Shown here: positions 1 to 7,441 of the stretch, piece after piece
Layout: the number at the start of each line of letters is the position of its first letter
Numbering within the stretch: position 1 is the stretch's first letter
DNA from: Euzebyales bacterium
GTDB lineage: Bacteria; Actinomycetota; Nitriliruptoria; Euzebyales; Egibacteraceae
Reading direction: 5' to 3'
Length of the DNA: 44,398 nt
Assembly: GCA_013695145.1 (NCBI GenBank)
Contig: JACDBB010000083.1
Span: 1-44,398, forward strand
Made by a program: the position numbers and the translations under genes
Notes under the pieces: model-generated
Databases searched by the model: none
Seen by the model: the letters and a program-made list of their open reading frames with translations, nothing else
What the model was told of the DNA's origin: nothing

Positions 1-156
1 CGAGGAGCGCCTCGTACCGGGCCGTACTTGGGCGACGAAGCAACGCAGCGAGCCCCAGCCCGGCCGGCGCTTGAGGCCATGAACGGGCAGGCGTGGCCGA
101 ATGTAGGAGACTTCCGCGGAGGAGCACTAGCCGCCGCCTTCCGATCGAGTGCCCGG

Positions 157-495
157 CTACGGTCCGTCGAGCGCGTCCACACAGATGAGCCCGGCGCCGT
201 AGCGGTCGGTCAACGGCGGACCCTGGCCCCCAGCGCGGCGGCCATCGCGCAGGTCGCCGCAGTCGACACGCAGCTCGAGGACCGCGGCGGCGGGTTCCGT
301 GCGAGAAGGTGCGGAGGCGGGAAGGCTCGCCGACGGCCGCGGTGACACCGTCGGTGGGACAAGCCGGTCGATTCCTGAGGCGTTTGACGGGGTCGTGGTC
401 GGGTCCGGACCCGCTGCCGGCTGCGGCCCGCACGCCGCCAGCGAGACGGCCAGCGCGGCCACCAGCAGCCATCCAGCATGGCGTCGAGTGCGCAT
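157..495 (-). CDS. Small secreted lipoprotein, unknown function
   Basis: Encodes 112 residues. The first 22 form a lipoprotein signal: a basic start (MRTRRH), a hydrophobic core and a LAAC lipobox with the lipidated Cys at about 22. A Pro/Ser/Thr-rich linker typical of surface lipoproteins follows to about residue 65, then a short tail with two Cys (VDCGDLRDG and AGLICVDA) that could form a disulfide. The ATG at 495 is chosen because it puts the signal sequence at the very N terminus; an upstream in-frame ATG at 561 would bury it. I recognise no domain. It is divergent from the cupredoxin gene at 624, so the two share a 128-bp promoter region. The short tail may mean it is truncated. Confidence 0.5.
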   Translation of the reverse strand: MRTRRHAGWLLVAALAVSLAACGPQPAAGPDPTTTPSNASGIDRLVPPTVSPRPSASLPASAPSRTEPAAAVLELRVDCGDLRDGRRAGGQGPPLTDRYGAGLICVDALDGP

Positions 496-623
496 GCCAA
501 CTCCGACGCCGTCACCGCTCGGGTGGGTTCCCGCGCTCGGAACATAGTCACTTCGGGCCATGGAGGGGTACGCGAGCCCGTGTAGCCTTCGAGGGTTTCC
601 GTGGCGGGAGCGGGCCCGCCACG

Positions 624-1405
624 ATGTCTGCGGGAAAGCATGCCATGAGTGACGCCGTCATGGTCCCTACCGCCGTGTCGGAGACCGACCGCGGCGCCCC
701 CGGCGCAGCGAACCCCTGGCGGGAACTGGTCTTCCGCGCAGCAACGGCGCTGGCCGGCGGCTTCGTCGTGCTGATGGTGCTGGCGCGTTTCCCCATCCCC
801 CCACTCGCGATCTACGTCCTGCTCGTGGTCGGCGGGCTCGCGCTGCGGCGGCGCAAGCCCACCGCGGGGGTCGCCGTCGTCGGCGTCTCGACCGTGCTGA
901 TTTTCGCGCTGAACGCCGCCGTCATCCTGGACGGCCTCAGCCGCCCGCGCGACCCTGTCGACTTCACGCTGGCGGTGCTGGGTTGCGCCGCCGCGGTGTG
1001 CACGGCGGCAGCGATCGTGCCGGCTTTGCGCCGTCGGCCTGGCTCGACCGTGCCCCTGGCGCTGTCGGTCGTCGGGGCGGCCGCGGTCATCCTGGCGCTG
1101 GCGGTCAGCGTCGTCGGCCGGCTGACGCTCGCCCCGGTCGTCGCCGAGTCCGGGGACACCGAGGTCGTCATCGCTCAGACCGCTTTCCCGCCGACCGTGA
1201 CGGTCGCAGCGGGCGACAGCGCCGTGTTCGTCGACAACCAGGACCCCTACGCCCACACCTTCACCGTTGACGAGCTGGGGTGAACCAGACCCTGGTCGCC
1301 GGCCAGTCAGCCAGGGTTGAGATCACCGCCGCGCCGGGCGAGTACCGCTACTACTGCGCCATCCCCGGCCACGAGTTCATGGAGGGCACCCTGCTCGTGC
1401 AGTAA
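624..1405 (+). pseudogene. Membrane-anchored cupredoxin (blue-copper domain), frameshifted
   Basis: The first frame (start ATG 624 or 645) encodes about five membrane segments followed by the beginning of a plastocyanin-like domain (FPPTVTVAAGDSAVFVDNQD, then YAHTFTVDELG). It stops at TGA 1281-1283. The remainder continues in the next frame from about 1280 to the TAA at 1403-1405 and contains YYCAIPGHEFMEGTLL, which is the Cys-His-Met part of a type 1 copper site; the first copper His is in YAHTF. One extra G in the GGGG run at 1277-1280 would restore a single protein of about 260 residues. As written, the product lacks three of four copper ligands. This is either a recent inactivation or a homopolymer sequencing error. 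The intact form would be a membrane electron-transfer or copper-binding protein. Confidence 0.75.
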
Positions 1406-1514
1406 CAGCAGCTGATGGCGCGCAGCCGGGCGGCCCGCTGGGGATGATGCCGCACGCGGGCGCGTCAGATGGGCGACACTGCGGCCACGACCGCGCATGA
1501 GCAGGGGGACCGCA

Positions 1515-2129
1515 GTGCCGTACCCGCGCAGGCTCCTGAACGACGACGAGGAGATCGTCGTCGACATCCGGCCGCACTGGCACTATTTCTGGCGGCAGCT
1601 GCTGGCCGTCGCGCTGACCGTCGCGGCGGCGGTGGGAGCGTTCGTCCTCGAGCTCGACCAGCTCGCGCGGTGGGGTGCGCTCGCCCTGCTCGGCGTCGCG
1701 CTGCTGTGGGCCGTCGCGCGCTGGACGACCTGGGTCACCACGAACTTCGTGGTGACCACCGAGCGGCTGATCTGGCGGACCGGCGTGTTCTCCAAGTCCG
1801 GCCTGGAGATCCCGCTGGAGCGGGTCAACAACATCCTGTTCCGCCAGTCGTTCGCGGAGCGGCTGATGCGCTCGGGCGACCTGGTGATCGAGTCGGCCGG
1901 CACCAGCGGCCGGCAGGAGTTCAGCGACATCCCCAACCCTTCGCGGGTGCAGAACGAGATCTACCGTGCCGCCGACGCCGGCGAGGACCGCGACCTCGCC
2001 CGCATCGCGGGGGCCGGGAGTAGGTCGGTGGCCGATGAGCTCGCCAAGCTCGACGAGCTGCGCACCAGGGGCGTGCTGTCCGACGAGGAGTTCTCCGCCC
2101 AGAAGGCCCAGCTCCTGGGTGAGGGGTGA
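1515..2129 (+). CDS. Membrane protein with bacterial PH (YdbS-like) and SHOCT domains
   Basis: 204 residues from a GTG start. This start gives the family's usual beginning (MPYPRRLLNDDEE) and has a G-rich ribosome site (AGGGGG) 7 bases upstream; an in-frame ATG at 1497 would add six residues. Two adjacent membrane helices lie at about 28-70. A bacterial PH domain follows (FVVTTERLIWRTGVF, then LEIPLERVNNI), and a C-terminal SHOCT motif at about 175-202 (LAKLDELRTRGVLSDEEF). Proteins with this layout are inner-membrane proteins of unknown function; SHOCT is thought to mediate oligomerisation. It stands alone between the cupredoxin gene and the sugar-importer operon. Confidence 0.85.
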   Translation: MPYPRRLLNDDEEIVVDIRPHWHYFWRQLLAVALTVAAAVGAFVLELDQLARWGALALLGVALLWAVARWTTWVTTNFVVTTERLIWRTGVFSKSGLEIPLERVNNILFRQSFAERLMRSGDLVIESAGTSGRQEFSDIPNPSRVQNEIYRAADAGEDRDLARIAGAGSRSVADELAKLDELRTRGVLSDEEFSAQKAQLLGEG

Positions 2130-2181
2130 GCGCAGCGAGCCCCGGCGGGCGCCAGCCCGAGTGCGCAACGCGACGAGTGAG

Positions 2182-2187
2182 TATGAT
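2182..2187 (+). promoter_or_regulatory. Candidate -10 box for the CUT1 sugar-importer operon
   Basis: TATGAT lies 57 bases upstream of the binding-protein ATG in an otherwise very GC-rich gap, the normal position for a sigma-A -10 element. No convincing -35 hexamer is visible 16-18 bases upstream. No operator palindrome was seen in this gap. Confidence 0.3.
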
Positions 2188-2243
2188 GTGGCGGTTCGGC
2201 TCACGGCGAGTGTCGGGTCCCACTGGGTCCACAAGGAGAAGCC

Positions 2244-3533
2244 ATGCATTCCCGTCGCATGCGTCGTGTCGCCGTCGCCCTCACCGCGCTCCTCGTACTG
2301 ACCGCCTGCGCCAGGGACGGGGACGAGGAGGACGAGGCCGGCGGGGAGGAGGCCAGCGGCCCGATCGACATCTGGTACTCCAACAACGAGGCAGAGATCG
2401 CGTGGGGCCAGGCGGTCGTCGAGGCGTGGAACGCCGAGCACCCCGATGAGGAGGTCAGCGCGCAGGAGATCCCGGCCGGCGACAGCTCCGAGGAGGTCAT
2501 CCAGGCGTCGATCGCCGCCGGCAACACGCCGTGCCTGATCTACAACACCTCGCCGGCGGCGGTGCCGCAGTTCGAGCGGCAGGGCGGCCTGGTTGCCCTC
2601 GACGAGTTCTCCGACGGCGCGAGCTACGTGCAGGAGCGGACCGGCGAGGGCGTCGAGCAGTACCAGTCCGCTGACGGGCAGTACTTCCAGCTGCCCTGGA
2701 AGGCCAACCCCGTGATGGTCTTCTACAACAGGGCGCTGTTCGAGGAGGCGGGGATCGACAGCGAGGAGCCGCCGCTCGCGACGTACGAGGAGTTCCTCCA
2801 GACGTCCCGTACGCTCGTCGAGTCGGGCGCCGCCGAGGCGGCGATCTGGCCCTCGCCCGCCTCGCAGTTCTTCCAGCCGTGGTTTGACTTCTACCCGCTG
2901 TTCGCGGCCCAGACCGGCGGCGCCCAGCTCGTGGAGGAGGGTGAGCCTCGGTTCGCGAGCGAAGAGGGCCTGGCCGTGGCAGGGTTCTGGAGGACCATGT
3001 ACGACGAGGGTCTGTCGCCGAAGGAGGAGGCCGCTGGCGACGCGTTCGCCGACGGCCAGTCAGCCATGGCGATCGTGGGGCCGTGGGCGATCGCGGTCTA
3101 TGGCGAGGTCGACTGGGGGGTCGTTCCGGTCCCGACCGCGGACGGCACCCCGGTCGAGGAGACGTACTCGTTCTCCGACGCCAAGTCGATCGGCCTGTAC
3201 TCAAGCTGCGAGAACCGCGCGACGGCTTGGGAGTTCCTGAAATTCTCCACCAGTGAGGAGAACGACGGCCTGCTCCTTGCGGAGACCGGCCAGATGCCGA
3301 TGCGCGCCGACCTTCCCGGGACCTACGCCGACTACTTCGAGGAGAACCCCGACTACCAGCTGTTCGCCGATCAGGCGGCCCGCACGGTCGAGGTACCCAA
3401 CGTCGAGAACTCCATCAACATGTGGCAGACGTTCCGCAACGCCTACTCCGAGGCCGTCATCTTCGGCGAGGCGGAGGTGGAGCCCACCTTCGAGCAGGCG
3501 GCCGAGGAGATCACCGGCCTCATCGCCGAGTGA
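2244..3533 (+). CDS. Sugar ABC transporter substrate-binding lipoprotein (CUT1 family)
   Basis: 429 residues. Signal peptide with lipobox LTAC (Cys 22), then a short acidic linker (DGDEEDEAGGEE) and a family 1 solute-binding fold (IDIWYSNNEAE near residue 42; WKANPVMVFYNRALFEEAGI in the middle; GQSAMAIVGPWAI near 275). It would sit on the outer face of the membrane and deliver an oligosaccharide or sugar to the two permeases that follow at once. AAGGAG at 2233-2238 supports the ATG. The stop TGA overlaps the ATG of the next gene by one base. The substrate cannot be predicted: no glycoside hydrolase or regulator is linked. Confidence 0.9.
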   Translation: MHSRRMRRVAVALTALLVLTACARDGDEEDEAGGEEASGPIDIWYSNNEAEIAWGQAVVEAWNAEHPDEEVSAQEIPAGDSSEEVIQASIAAGNTPCLIYNTSPAAVPQFERQGGLVALDEFSDGASYVQERTGEGVEQYQSADGQYFQLPWKANPVMVFYNRALFEEAGIDSEEPPLATYEEFLQTSRTLVESGAAEAAIWPSPASQFFQPWFDFYPLFAAQTGGAQLVEEGEPRFASEEGLAVAGFWRTMYDEGLSPKEEAAGDAFADGQSAMAIVGPWAIAVYGEVDWGVVPVPTADGTPVEETYSFSDAKSIGLYSSCENRATAWEFLKFSTSEENDGLLLAETGQMPMRADLPGTYADYFEENPDYQLFADQAARTVEVPNVENSINMWQTFRNAYSEAVIFGEAEVEPTFEQAAEEITGLIAE

Positions 3534-4462
3534 TGAGCGCCACCCCGCGCGCGGAGGCGCCCGCTCGTGCGCCCGTGACGCGGCGCCTCCTCGGGCGGCA
3601 GCCGATCGGCGCGCTCTTCGCGGCGCCCTACGTGCTGTTCTGGCTGGCGCTGTTCGCGTGGCCGATGGGGCTGGCGGTCGTCATCTCGTTCCGCGACTAC
3701 TTCTTCGCCGCACCGGGCGCGCAGGTGGAGCGGCCGTTCGTCGGCCTGGACAACTACGCCCAGGCGCTGAGCGACCCTGTGGTGCACCGGGCGGCCCTCA
3801 ACGTGGCGATCTTCATCCTGATCAACGTCCCGCTGACCGTCGTGCTCGCGCTGGTCCTGGCGGCGGCGCTGAACACCGCGCTGCCGCTGCGGACGATGTT
3901 CCGCTCGGCGTACTACGTCCCGTACGTGACCGCGAGCGTCGCGATGGTCGGCGTGTGGCTGTGGCTGTTCAGCTCGGGTGGGCTGGTGAACAGCCTGGCC
4001 GGCGGGCTGGCGCCTGACCCGTCGTGGCTGGTGAACTCCTTCTGGGCGATGCCGATCATCGCGCTGTTCGCCACCTGGAAGCAGTTGGGGTTCTACGTGC
4101 TGCTGTACCTGGCGGCCCTGCAGAACATCCCGGAGACCCTGTACGAGGCGGCGAAGGTGGACGGCGCCGGGGTCGTGCGCCGGTTCCGGGCCGTGACGGT
4201 GCCGGGCGTACGGTCGGCCACGACGCTGGTGGTCATCCTCGCCACGATCGTCGGCGCGAACTTCTTCACCGAGCCGTACCTGCTGACCGGCGGGGGCGGA
4301 CCGAACCAGGCGTCGATCTCTCCGGTGCTCCTCATGTACCAGGAGGGGATCCAGCAGGGCGAGGCCGGTTACGCCGCGGCCATCGGCGTCGTGCTGGCGG
4401 TGTTCGTCATGGGCGTGTCGCTGGTCTACCGGCGGTTCGTCGAGGAGGGTGAGCCCGCGTGA
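3533..4462 (+). CDS. Sugar ABC transporter permease, MalF/UgpA type
   Basis: 309 residues, about six membrane helices beginning with IGALFAAPYVLFWLALFAWP. The cytoplasmic EAA loop that contacts the ATPase is seen near residues 203-220 (LYEAAKVDGAG). The start ATG shares its A with the upstream TGA, giving a 309-residue protein of normal family size; longer starts would run back into the binding-protein gene. Forms the importer channel with the next gene, to which it is coupled by a GTGA overlap. Confidence 0.9.
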   Translation: MSATPRAEAPARAPVTRRLLGRQPIGALFAAPYVLFWLALFAWPMGLAVVISFRDYFFAAPGAQVERPFVGLDNYAQALSDPVVHRAALNVAIFILINVPLTVVLALVLAAALNTALPLRTMFRSAYYVPYVTASVAMVGVWLWLFSSGGLVNSLAGGLAPDPSWLVNSFWAMPIIALFATWKQLGFYVLLYLAALQNIPETLYEAAKVDGAGVVRRFRAVTVPGVRSATTLVVILATIVGANFFTEPYLLTGGGGPNQASISPVLLMYQEGIQQGEAGYAAAIGVVLAVFVMGVSLVYRRFVEEGEPA

Positions 4463-5388
4463 GCGCGACATCGGTGAACCGGTCCGACCCCTCCGGCGAG
4501 ACGGTCGGCGGCACGGCCGCGACCACGCCGAACGCGCCGTCCGCTACCCGCGAGGGCAGCCGGCTGCGCCGCGTCGCCGGCTTCCTCGCCCTGCTGGCAG
4601 GGGCGATCGTGTTCCTGTTCCCGTTTTACTACATGATCGTCGGGGCCATGCAGCGCGAGCCTGATCCCACGGTGTCCGGCGCGTTCCCCGACCCGTCGAA
4701 CCTCACGCTGGCCAACCTGGAGGCCATCAACGGCCGGGTCGACCTGCTGGGCAGCCTGCTCAACTCGGCGATCTTCACCGGGGGGGTGATCCTGTTGACC
4801 CTGGTGCTGGGCCTGCTGGCCGGCTACTCCCTCGCCCGGTTGGAGTTCCGCGGCCGCGCGCTGGTGTTCGGCGGGATGCTGCTGACCCTCATCCTCCCGT
4901 TCCAGCTGCTGCTCATCCCGCTGTACGTGATGATCGTGCGGACCTACGGCCTGGCCGACACCTACCTCGGGATGATCGTGCCGTTCGCGGTCAACGCCAC
5001 GGCGGTGTTCATCTTCCGGCAGTTCTTCCGGTCGCTGCCGGCCGAGCTGTTCGACGCGGCGCGCATCGACGGCGCGTCGGAGCTGCAGATCCTCATGCGC
5101 GTGGCGATCCCGATGTCGAAGCCGGCGATCCTCACGGCCGTCCTCGTGTCCTTCATCGGGCCGTGGAACGAGTTCCTGTGGCCGTTCCTCATCACCAAGG
5201 AGGCGGCGATGCAGCCGCTCGCGGTCTCGCTGGCCAACTACATCACGACCGTCGCGGCCTCCGCGGCGAACCCCTTCGGTGCGATCCTGGCCGGTGCGAC
5301 GGTGCTCGCGATCCCGGCCGTGGTCATCTTCCTGGCGTTCCAGCGGTACTTCCTGCAGACCGACATCGGCGCCAGCCTGAAGGGTTAG
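4459..5388 (+). CDS. Sugar ABC transporter permease, MalG/UgpE type
   Basis: 309 residues from a GTG that overlaps the preceding stop. About 30 polar residues precede the first helix (FLALLAGAIVFLFPFYYMIV); six helices in all. The EAA-type loop is LFDAARIDGAS near residue 198. It is the last gene of the operon. No nucleotide-binding subunit follows, so the complex probably borrows a multitasking ATPase (MsiK type) encoded elsewhere, which is common for CUT1 importers of Actinomycetota. Its stop is 4 bases from the stop of the convergent gene on the other strand. Confidence 0.9.
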   Translation: MSATSVNRSDPSGETVGGTAATTPNAPSATREGSRLRRVAGFLALLAGAIVFLFPFYYMIVGAMQREPDPTVSGAFPDPSNLTLANLEAINGRVDLLGSLLNSAIFTGGVILLTLVLGLLAGYSLARLEFRGRALVFGGMLLTLILPFQLLLIPLYVMIVRTYGLADTYLGMIVPFAVNATAVFIFRQFFRSLPAELFDAARIDGASELQILMRVAIPMSKPAILTAVLVSFIGPWNEFLWPFLITKEAAMQPLAVSLANYITTVAASAANPFGAILAGATVLAIPAVVIFLAFQRYFLQTDIGASLKG

Positions 5389-5392
5389 CGCG

Positions 5393-6019
5393 CTACCCGC
5401 CGACCGGCGGGGGTGGCAGCTCAGGAGCGGTGTCGCGGGTGCGGGACAGCTCGTGGAACCCGGGCGTCAGCGCGGCGGTGACGACGGCGTCGAACAGCCG
5501 GTCCGCGTCGGCGCCCGTCGGGGCGGGCGACAGCACCGGACCGAACACGCCGCCGACCCGGTCACCGTCGGCGAGCACGATGATCGGGGTGCCAGCGTCG
5601 CCGCCGACCGCGTCGAGCGCCTCGTCCATCGAGCCGCGCACCTCGATGTCCCAGCGCGCCTCGTCGGCCTGGGCGGCGAACGAGCGGTCGAGACCCGCGG
5701 CCCCGAGCGCCTCGCCGATCCCGGCGAGCTCGGAATCCGCGCCGTGGTGGACCCGCGTGCCCATCGCGGTGTAGAGGTCACCGATCGGCCCGTCGCCGTG
5801 CGCGGCCCACACGGCCTCGACGACACGAAGCGCTCGCAAGCCGGCATGGTGGAGGTCCCTGGCGTCGTCAGGGAGCGCTTTGCCGTCGTCGTTCATGGCG
5901 AGGCTGAAGGCGCGCCACCGCACGTCGAGGTCGTCGCGGCGTCCTGCGACGCCGGTCACCCACCGCGACGCGATCCAGCTCCACGGGCAGACCGGGTCGA
6001 AGAAGAAGTCCACGCGCAC
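5393..6019 (-). CDS. DsbA-like thioredoxin-fold protein of the mycothiol-dependent Rv2466c type
   Basis: 208 residues. The N-terminal strand is followed by the active-site motif at residues 11-14 (FDPVCPWSW), then family landmarks I recall from Mycobacterium tuberculosis Rv2466c: YTAMGTRVHHG, AVGGDAGTPII, GVFGPVLSPAPTG and the C-terminal FHELSRTRD. That family reduces nitro compounds or thiols using mycothiol. From memory Rv2466c has a CPWC dithiol; here the second position is Ser, leaving a monothiol CPWS. Cytoplasmic, no signal peptide. Monocistronic, convergent with the sugar importer. Confidence 0.85.
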   Translation of the reverse strand: MRVDFFFDPVCPWSWIASRWVTGVAGRRDDLDVRWRAFSLAMNDDGKALPDDARDLHHAGLRALRVVEAVWAAHGDGPIGDLYTAMGTRVHHGADSELAGIGEALGAAGLDRSFAAQADEARWDIEVRGSMDEALDAVGGDAGTPIIVLADGDRVGGVFGPVLSPAPTGADADRLFDAVVTAALTPGFHELSRTRDTAPELPPPPVGG

Positions 6020-6063
6020 GTGCTCGCCCTATCTGTTGGCGGTGCCGGCCCTGAGGCCATCGA

Positions 6064-6087
6064 GGTTCGATTCCCTCACTCGCTCCA
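6064..6087 (+). other. tRNA-Gly 3'-end fragment (att-site-like relic)
   Basis: These 24 bases read like the end of a glycine tRNA: T-arm and loop GGTTCGATTCCC, then the acceptor strand CACTCGC, discriminator T and CCA. One base is missing in the T stem compared with an intact gene. There is no 5' half: the expected acceptor partner GCGAGTG is absent upstream, where the Rv2466c-like gene starts at 6019. Isolated tRNA 3' ends are typical scars of integrase-driven insertion. It borders the accessory patch that follows. Confidence 0.55.
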
Positions 6088-6122
6088 CACGAATCGCTGA
6101 TGGGCTGTCGGTCAGCGTCCCG

Positions 6123-6527
6123 TCACGTAGTCGGCGCGAGACGGAAGCCCTGTCGAGCGAAGTCCTCGTCGAAGGCGAACGCCAAGTCGAGCTCGCGCCG
6201 CCGCATCATCTCGAAGCTGACCCAGTCGACGAGCGACACGCCGCGCCGGTCTGCGGCGAGCAGCGCCGCGACCGCTGCGTCTCGGACCTCGCGAGCCACC
6301 GTGGCGACGTCAACAGCCGGCAGCACCCGCTCGTGGAGCCGTCGAGCCGAGGACATGCCGAGGCGTCGCTGGACGAGCGCGCTCGTCTCGACGACCACGT
6401 AGTCGTGGGTGACCAGCGGCGTGGGCGCCTCCGCCAAGCTGGCGAGGTAGTCCGTAGCCGCGCGGTGATCGTCGTCGTCGCCGTCGAGCAGCGCGTACAG
6501 CGCCGAGGTGTCGACGAAGACGCTCAC
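6123..6527 (-). CDS. VapC-type PIN-domain toxin (ribonuclease)
   Basis: 134 residues, a complete PIN domain. The metal-binding acidic residues are in place: D6 (FVDTSAL), E47 (VVVETSAL), D101 (LVDWVSFEM) and D120 (FAFDEDF). VapC toxins cleave tRNA or other RNA when freed from their antitoxin. The ATG overlaps the stop of the upstream antitoxin gene by four bases (ATGA), so the pair is translationally coupled, antitoxin first. The RNA target cannot be read from the sequence. Confidence 0.9.
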   Translation of the reverse strand: MSVFVDTSALYALLDGDDDDHRAATDYLASLAEAPTPLVTHDYVVVETSALVQRRLGMSSARRLHERVLPAVDVATVAREVRDAAVAALLAADRRGVSLVDWVSFEMMRRRELDLAFAFDEDFARQGFRLAPTT

Positions 6528-6769
6528 CCGCTGAGGTCCTCGGTGAGGTAGTCATCGTGGTTGCGCGCGATGTCGGTGAGCCCGGAACCCTGGGGGTGGT
6601 CGCGCACGGCCTCAACGGCGCGCTCGATGCGCCGCCGTCGGACGTCTTGGCGCAGTGCCTCATCGACCGCCTCGCGCACCACGGAGGCGATGGACTTCCG
6701 GCGCCGTCCCGCCACGTCACGCAAGGCCGCCATCTGCGACTCGGTCAGTGTGATCTGCGTGCGCACCAT
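6524..6769 (-). CDS. VapB-type ribbon-helix-helix antitoxin
   Basis: 81 residues from the ATG at 6769, which begins the DNA-binding strand MVRTQITLTESQM; an in-frame start at 6787 adds six residues. The ribbon-helix-helix is followed by an Arg-rich segment (RQDVRRRRIERAVEAV) and an acidic tail (NHDDYLTEDLSG) that should wrap the VapC partner. It neutralises the toxin and is expected to repress its own operon. The promoter region upstream holds a perfect 18-bp inverted repeat at 6862-6906. Confidence 0.85.
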   Translation of the reverse strand: MVRTQITLTESQMAALRDVAGRRRKSIASVVREAVDEALRQDVRRRRIERAVEAVRDHPQGSGLTDIARNHDDYLTEDLSG

Positions 6770-6861
6770 GCCTCGTGATGATAACACGACACCAGATCGG
6801 TGATGGCACTCATCCCCCTGCGAGCTGGTCGAAGCGGTCGCGACGGTCGGCCGGCGTACGC

Positions 6862-6906
6862 AGCGCGGACACTTCGTACGAACCCTCGGTACGAAGTGTC
6901 CGCGCT
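6862..6906. repeat. Perfect 18-bp inverted repeat with 9-base spacer
   Basis: The left arm AGCGCGGACACTTCGTAC (6862-6879) and right arm GTACGAAGTGTCCGCGCT (6889-6906) are exact reverse complements around GAACCCTCG. The left arm runs into a smaller perfect palindrome, TTCGTACGAA (6873-6882). It lies between two genes that point away from it (vapB to the left, marR to the right), so it is not in a terminator position, and no T-run follows. Likely roles are an operator for a dimeric regulator or a small mobile or replication-linked hairpin. Confidence 0.8.
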
Positions 6907-6948
6907 ATCTGATGCGGCCGGCTACTCGGTTGGCGGCGGTCTGGCTAC

Positions 6949-6968
6949 AGTATCAGTGTCCTGATACT
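6949..6968. promoter_or_regulatory. Palindromic operator of the MarR gene
   Basis: AGTATCAG-TGTC-CTGATACT is a perfect 8-4-8 palindrome ending 17 bases before the MarR ATG. A further half-site, CTGATA, lies at about 6980. AT-rich dyads of this size directly upstream of marR genes are the usual autoregulatory sites, so repression by the adjacent product is inferred. Confidence 0.75.
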
Positions 6969-6985
6969 AACGTAAGGTTCCTGAT

Positions 6986-7441
6986 ATGCAAGCCGACGCG
7001 CATCGCGACGGGGTCGAACAGCAGATCGGCTACCTCGTCAAGCGAGTGCAGCAGGCGCTGCGCGGGGTCATGGAGCGCGCCCTGCGCGAGCACAAGGTCA
7101 CGCTGGCGCAGTACGCGGCCCTCAGCGTGCTCCAGAACCAACCCGGGCTGTCCAACGCCGAGCTCGCCCGGCGCATTTTCGTCACGGCGCAGACCATGAA
7201 CCAGGTCCTCGCCGGTCTGGAGCGGTCTGGGCTCGTCGAGCGCACCGCTCACCCAGGTCACGGCCGCGTCATGCAGATCCGCCTCACCGAGGATGGCGAG
7301 CGGCTGCTGGCGCAGTGCCAAGGCGCCACGGCCGGCATCCACGAGCGCATGCTCGCCGGCCTGCCACTCGGTGAGCGTGACCGGCTGCGGGCGCTGCTCA
7401 TCCACTGCGCCGAACAGCTCGAGCGGTCAACCGGCGGGTAG
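6986..7441 (+). CDS. MarR-family transcriptional regulator
   Basis: 151 residues: a dimerisation helix pair, then a winged helix-turn-helix (LTLAQYAALSVL replaced here by VTLAQYAALSVL at about 38-49; NAELARRIFVTAQTMNQVL as recognition segment; wing at GLVERTAHPGHGRVMQIRLT). MarR proteins bind dyad operators and are released by small aromatic or oxidising ligands. It has its own operator immediately upstream. Its 3' end overlaps the 3' end of the convergent VOC gene by 15 bases. The target besides itself is unknown. Confidence 0.9.
   Translation: MQADAHRDGVEQQIGYLVKRVQQALRGVMERALREHKVTLAQYAALSVLQNQPGLSNAELARRIFVTAQTMNQVLAGLERSGLVERTAHPGHGRVMQIRLTEDGERLLAQCQGATAGIHERMLAGLPLGERDRLRALLIHCAEQLERSTGG

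Noticed and set aside
1-156. Possible end of a gene entering from the left edge
   Set aside because: No frame in the first 156 bases shows recognisable protein sequence. A small dyad (CGAGG...CCTCG at 1-14) might be a terminator stem, but this is too weak to call.
210-1256. 348-codon minus-strand frame opposite the cupredoxin gene
   Set aside because: Antisense shadow rich in Arg, Asp and His; no family features. The membrane segments are on the plus strand.
6000-6090. Full tRNA gene ending at the CCA of 6087
   Set aside because: No 5' acceptor strand, D-arm or anticodon arm is found upstream, and the T stem lacks one base. Reported only as a fragment.
6862-6906. Rho-independent terminator
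   Set aside because: Both neighbouring genes point away from it and there is no T-run, so a terminator role has no transcript to stop.
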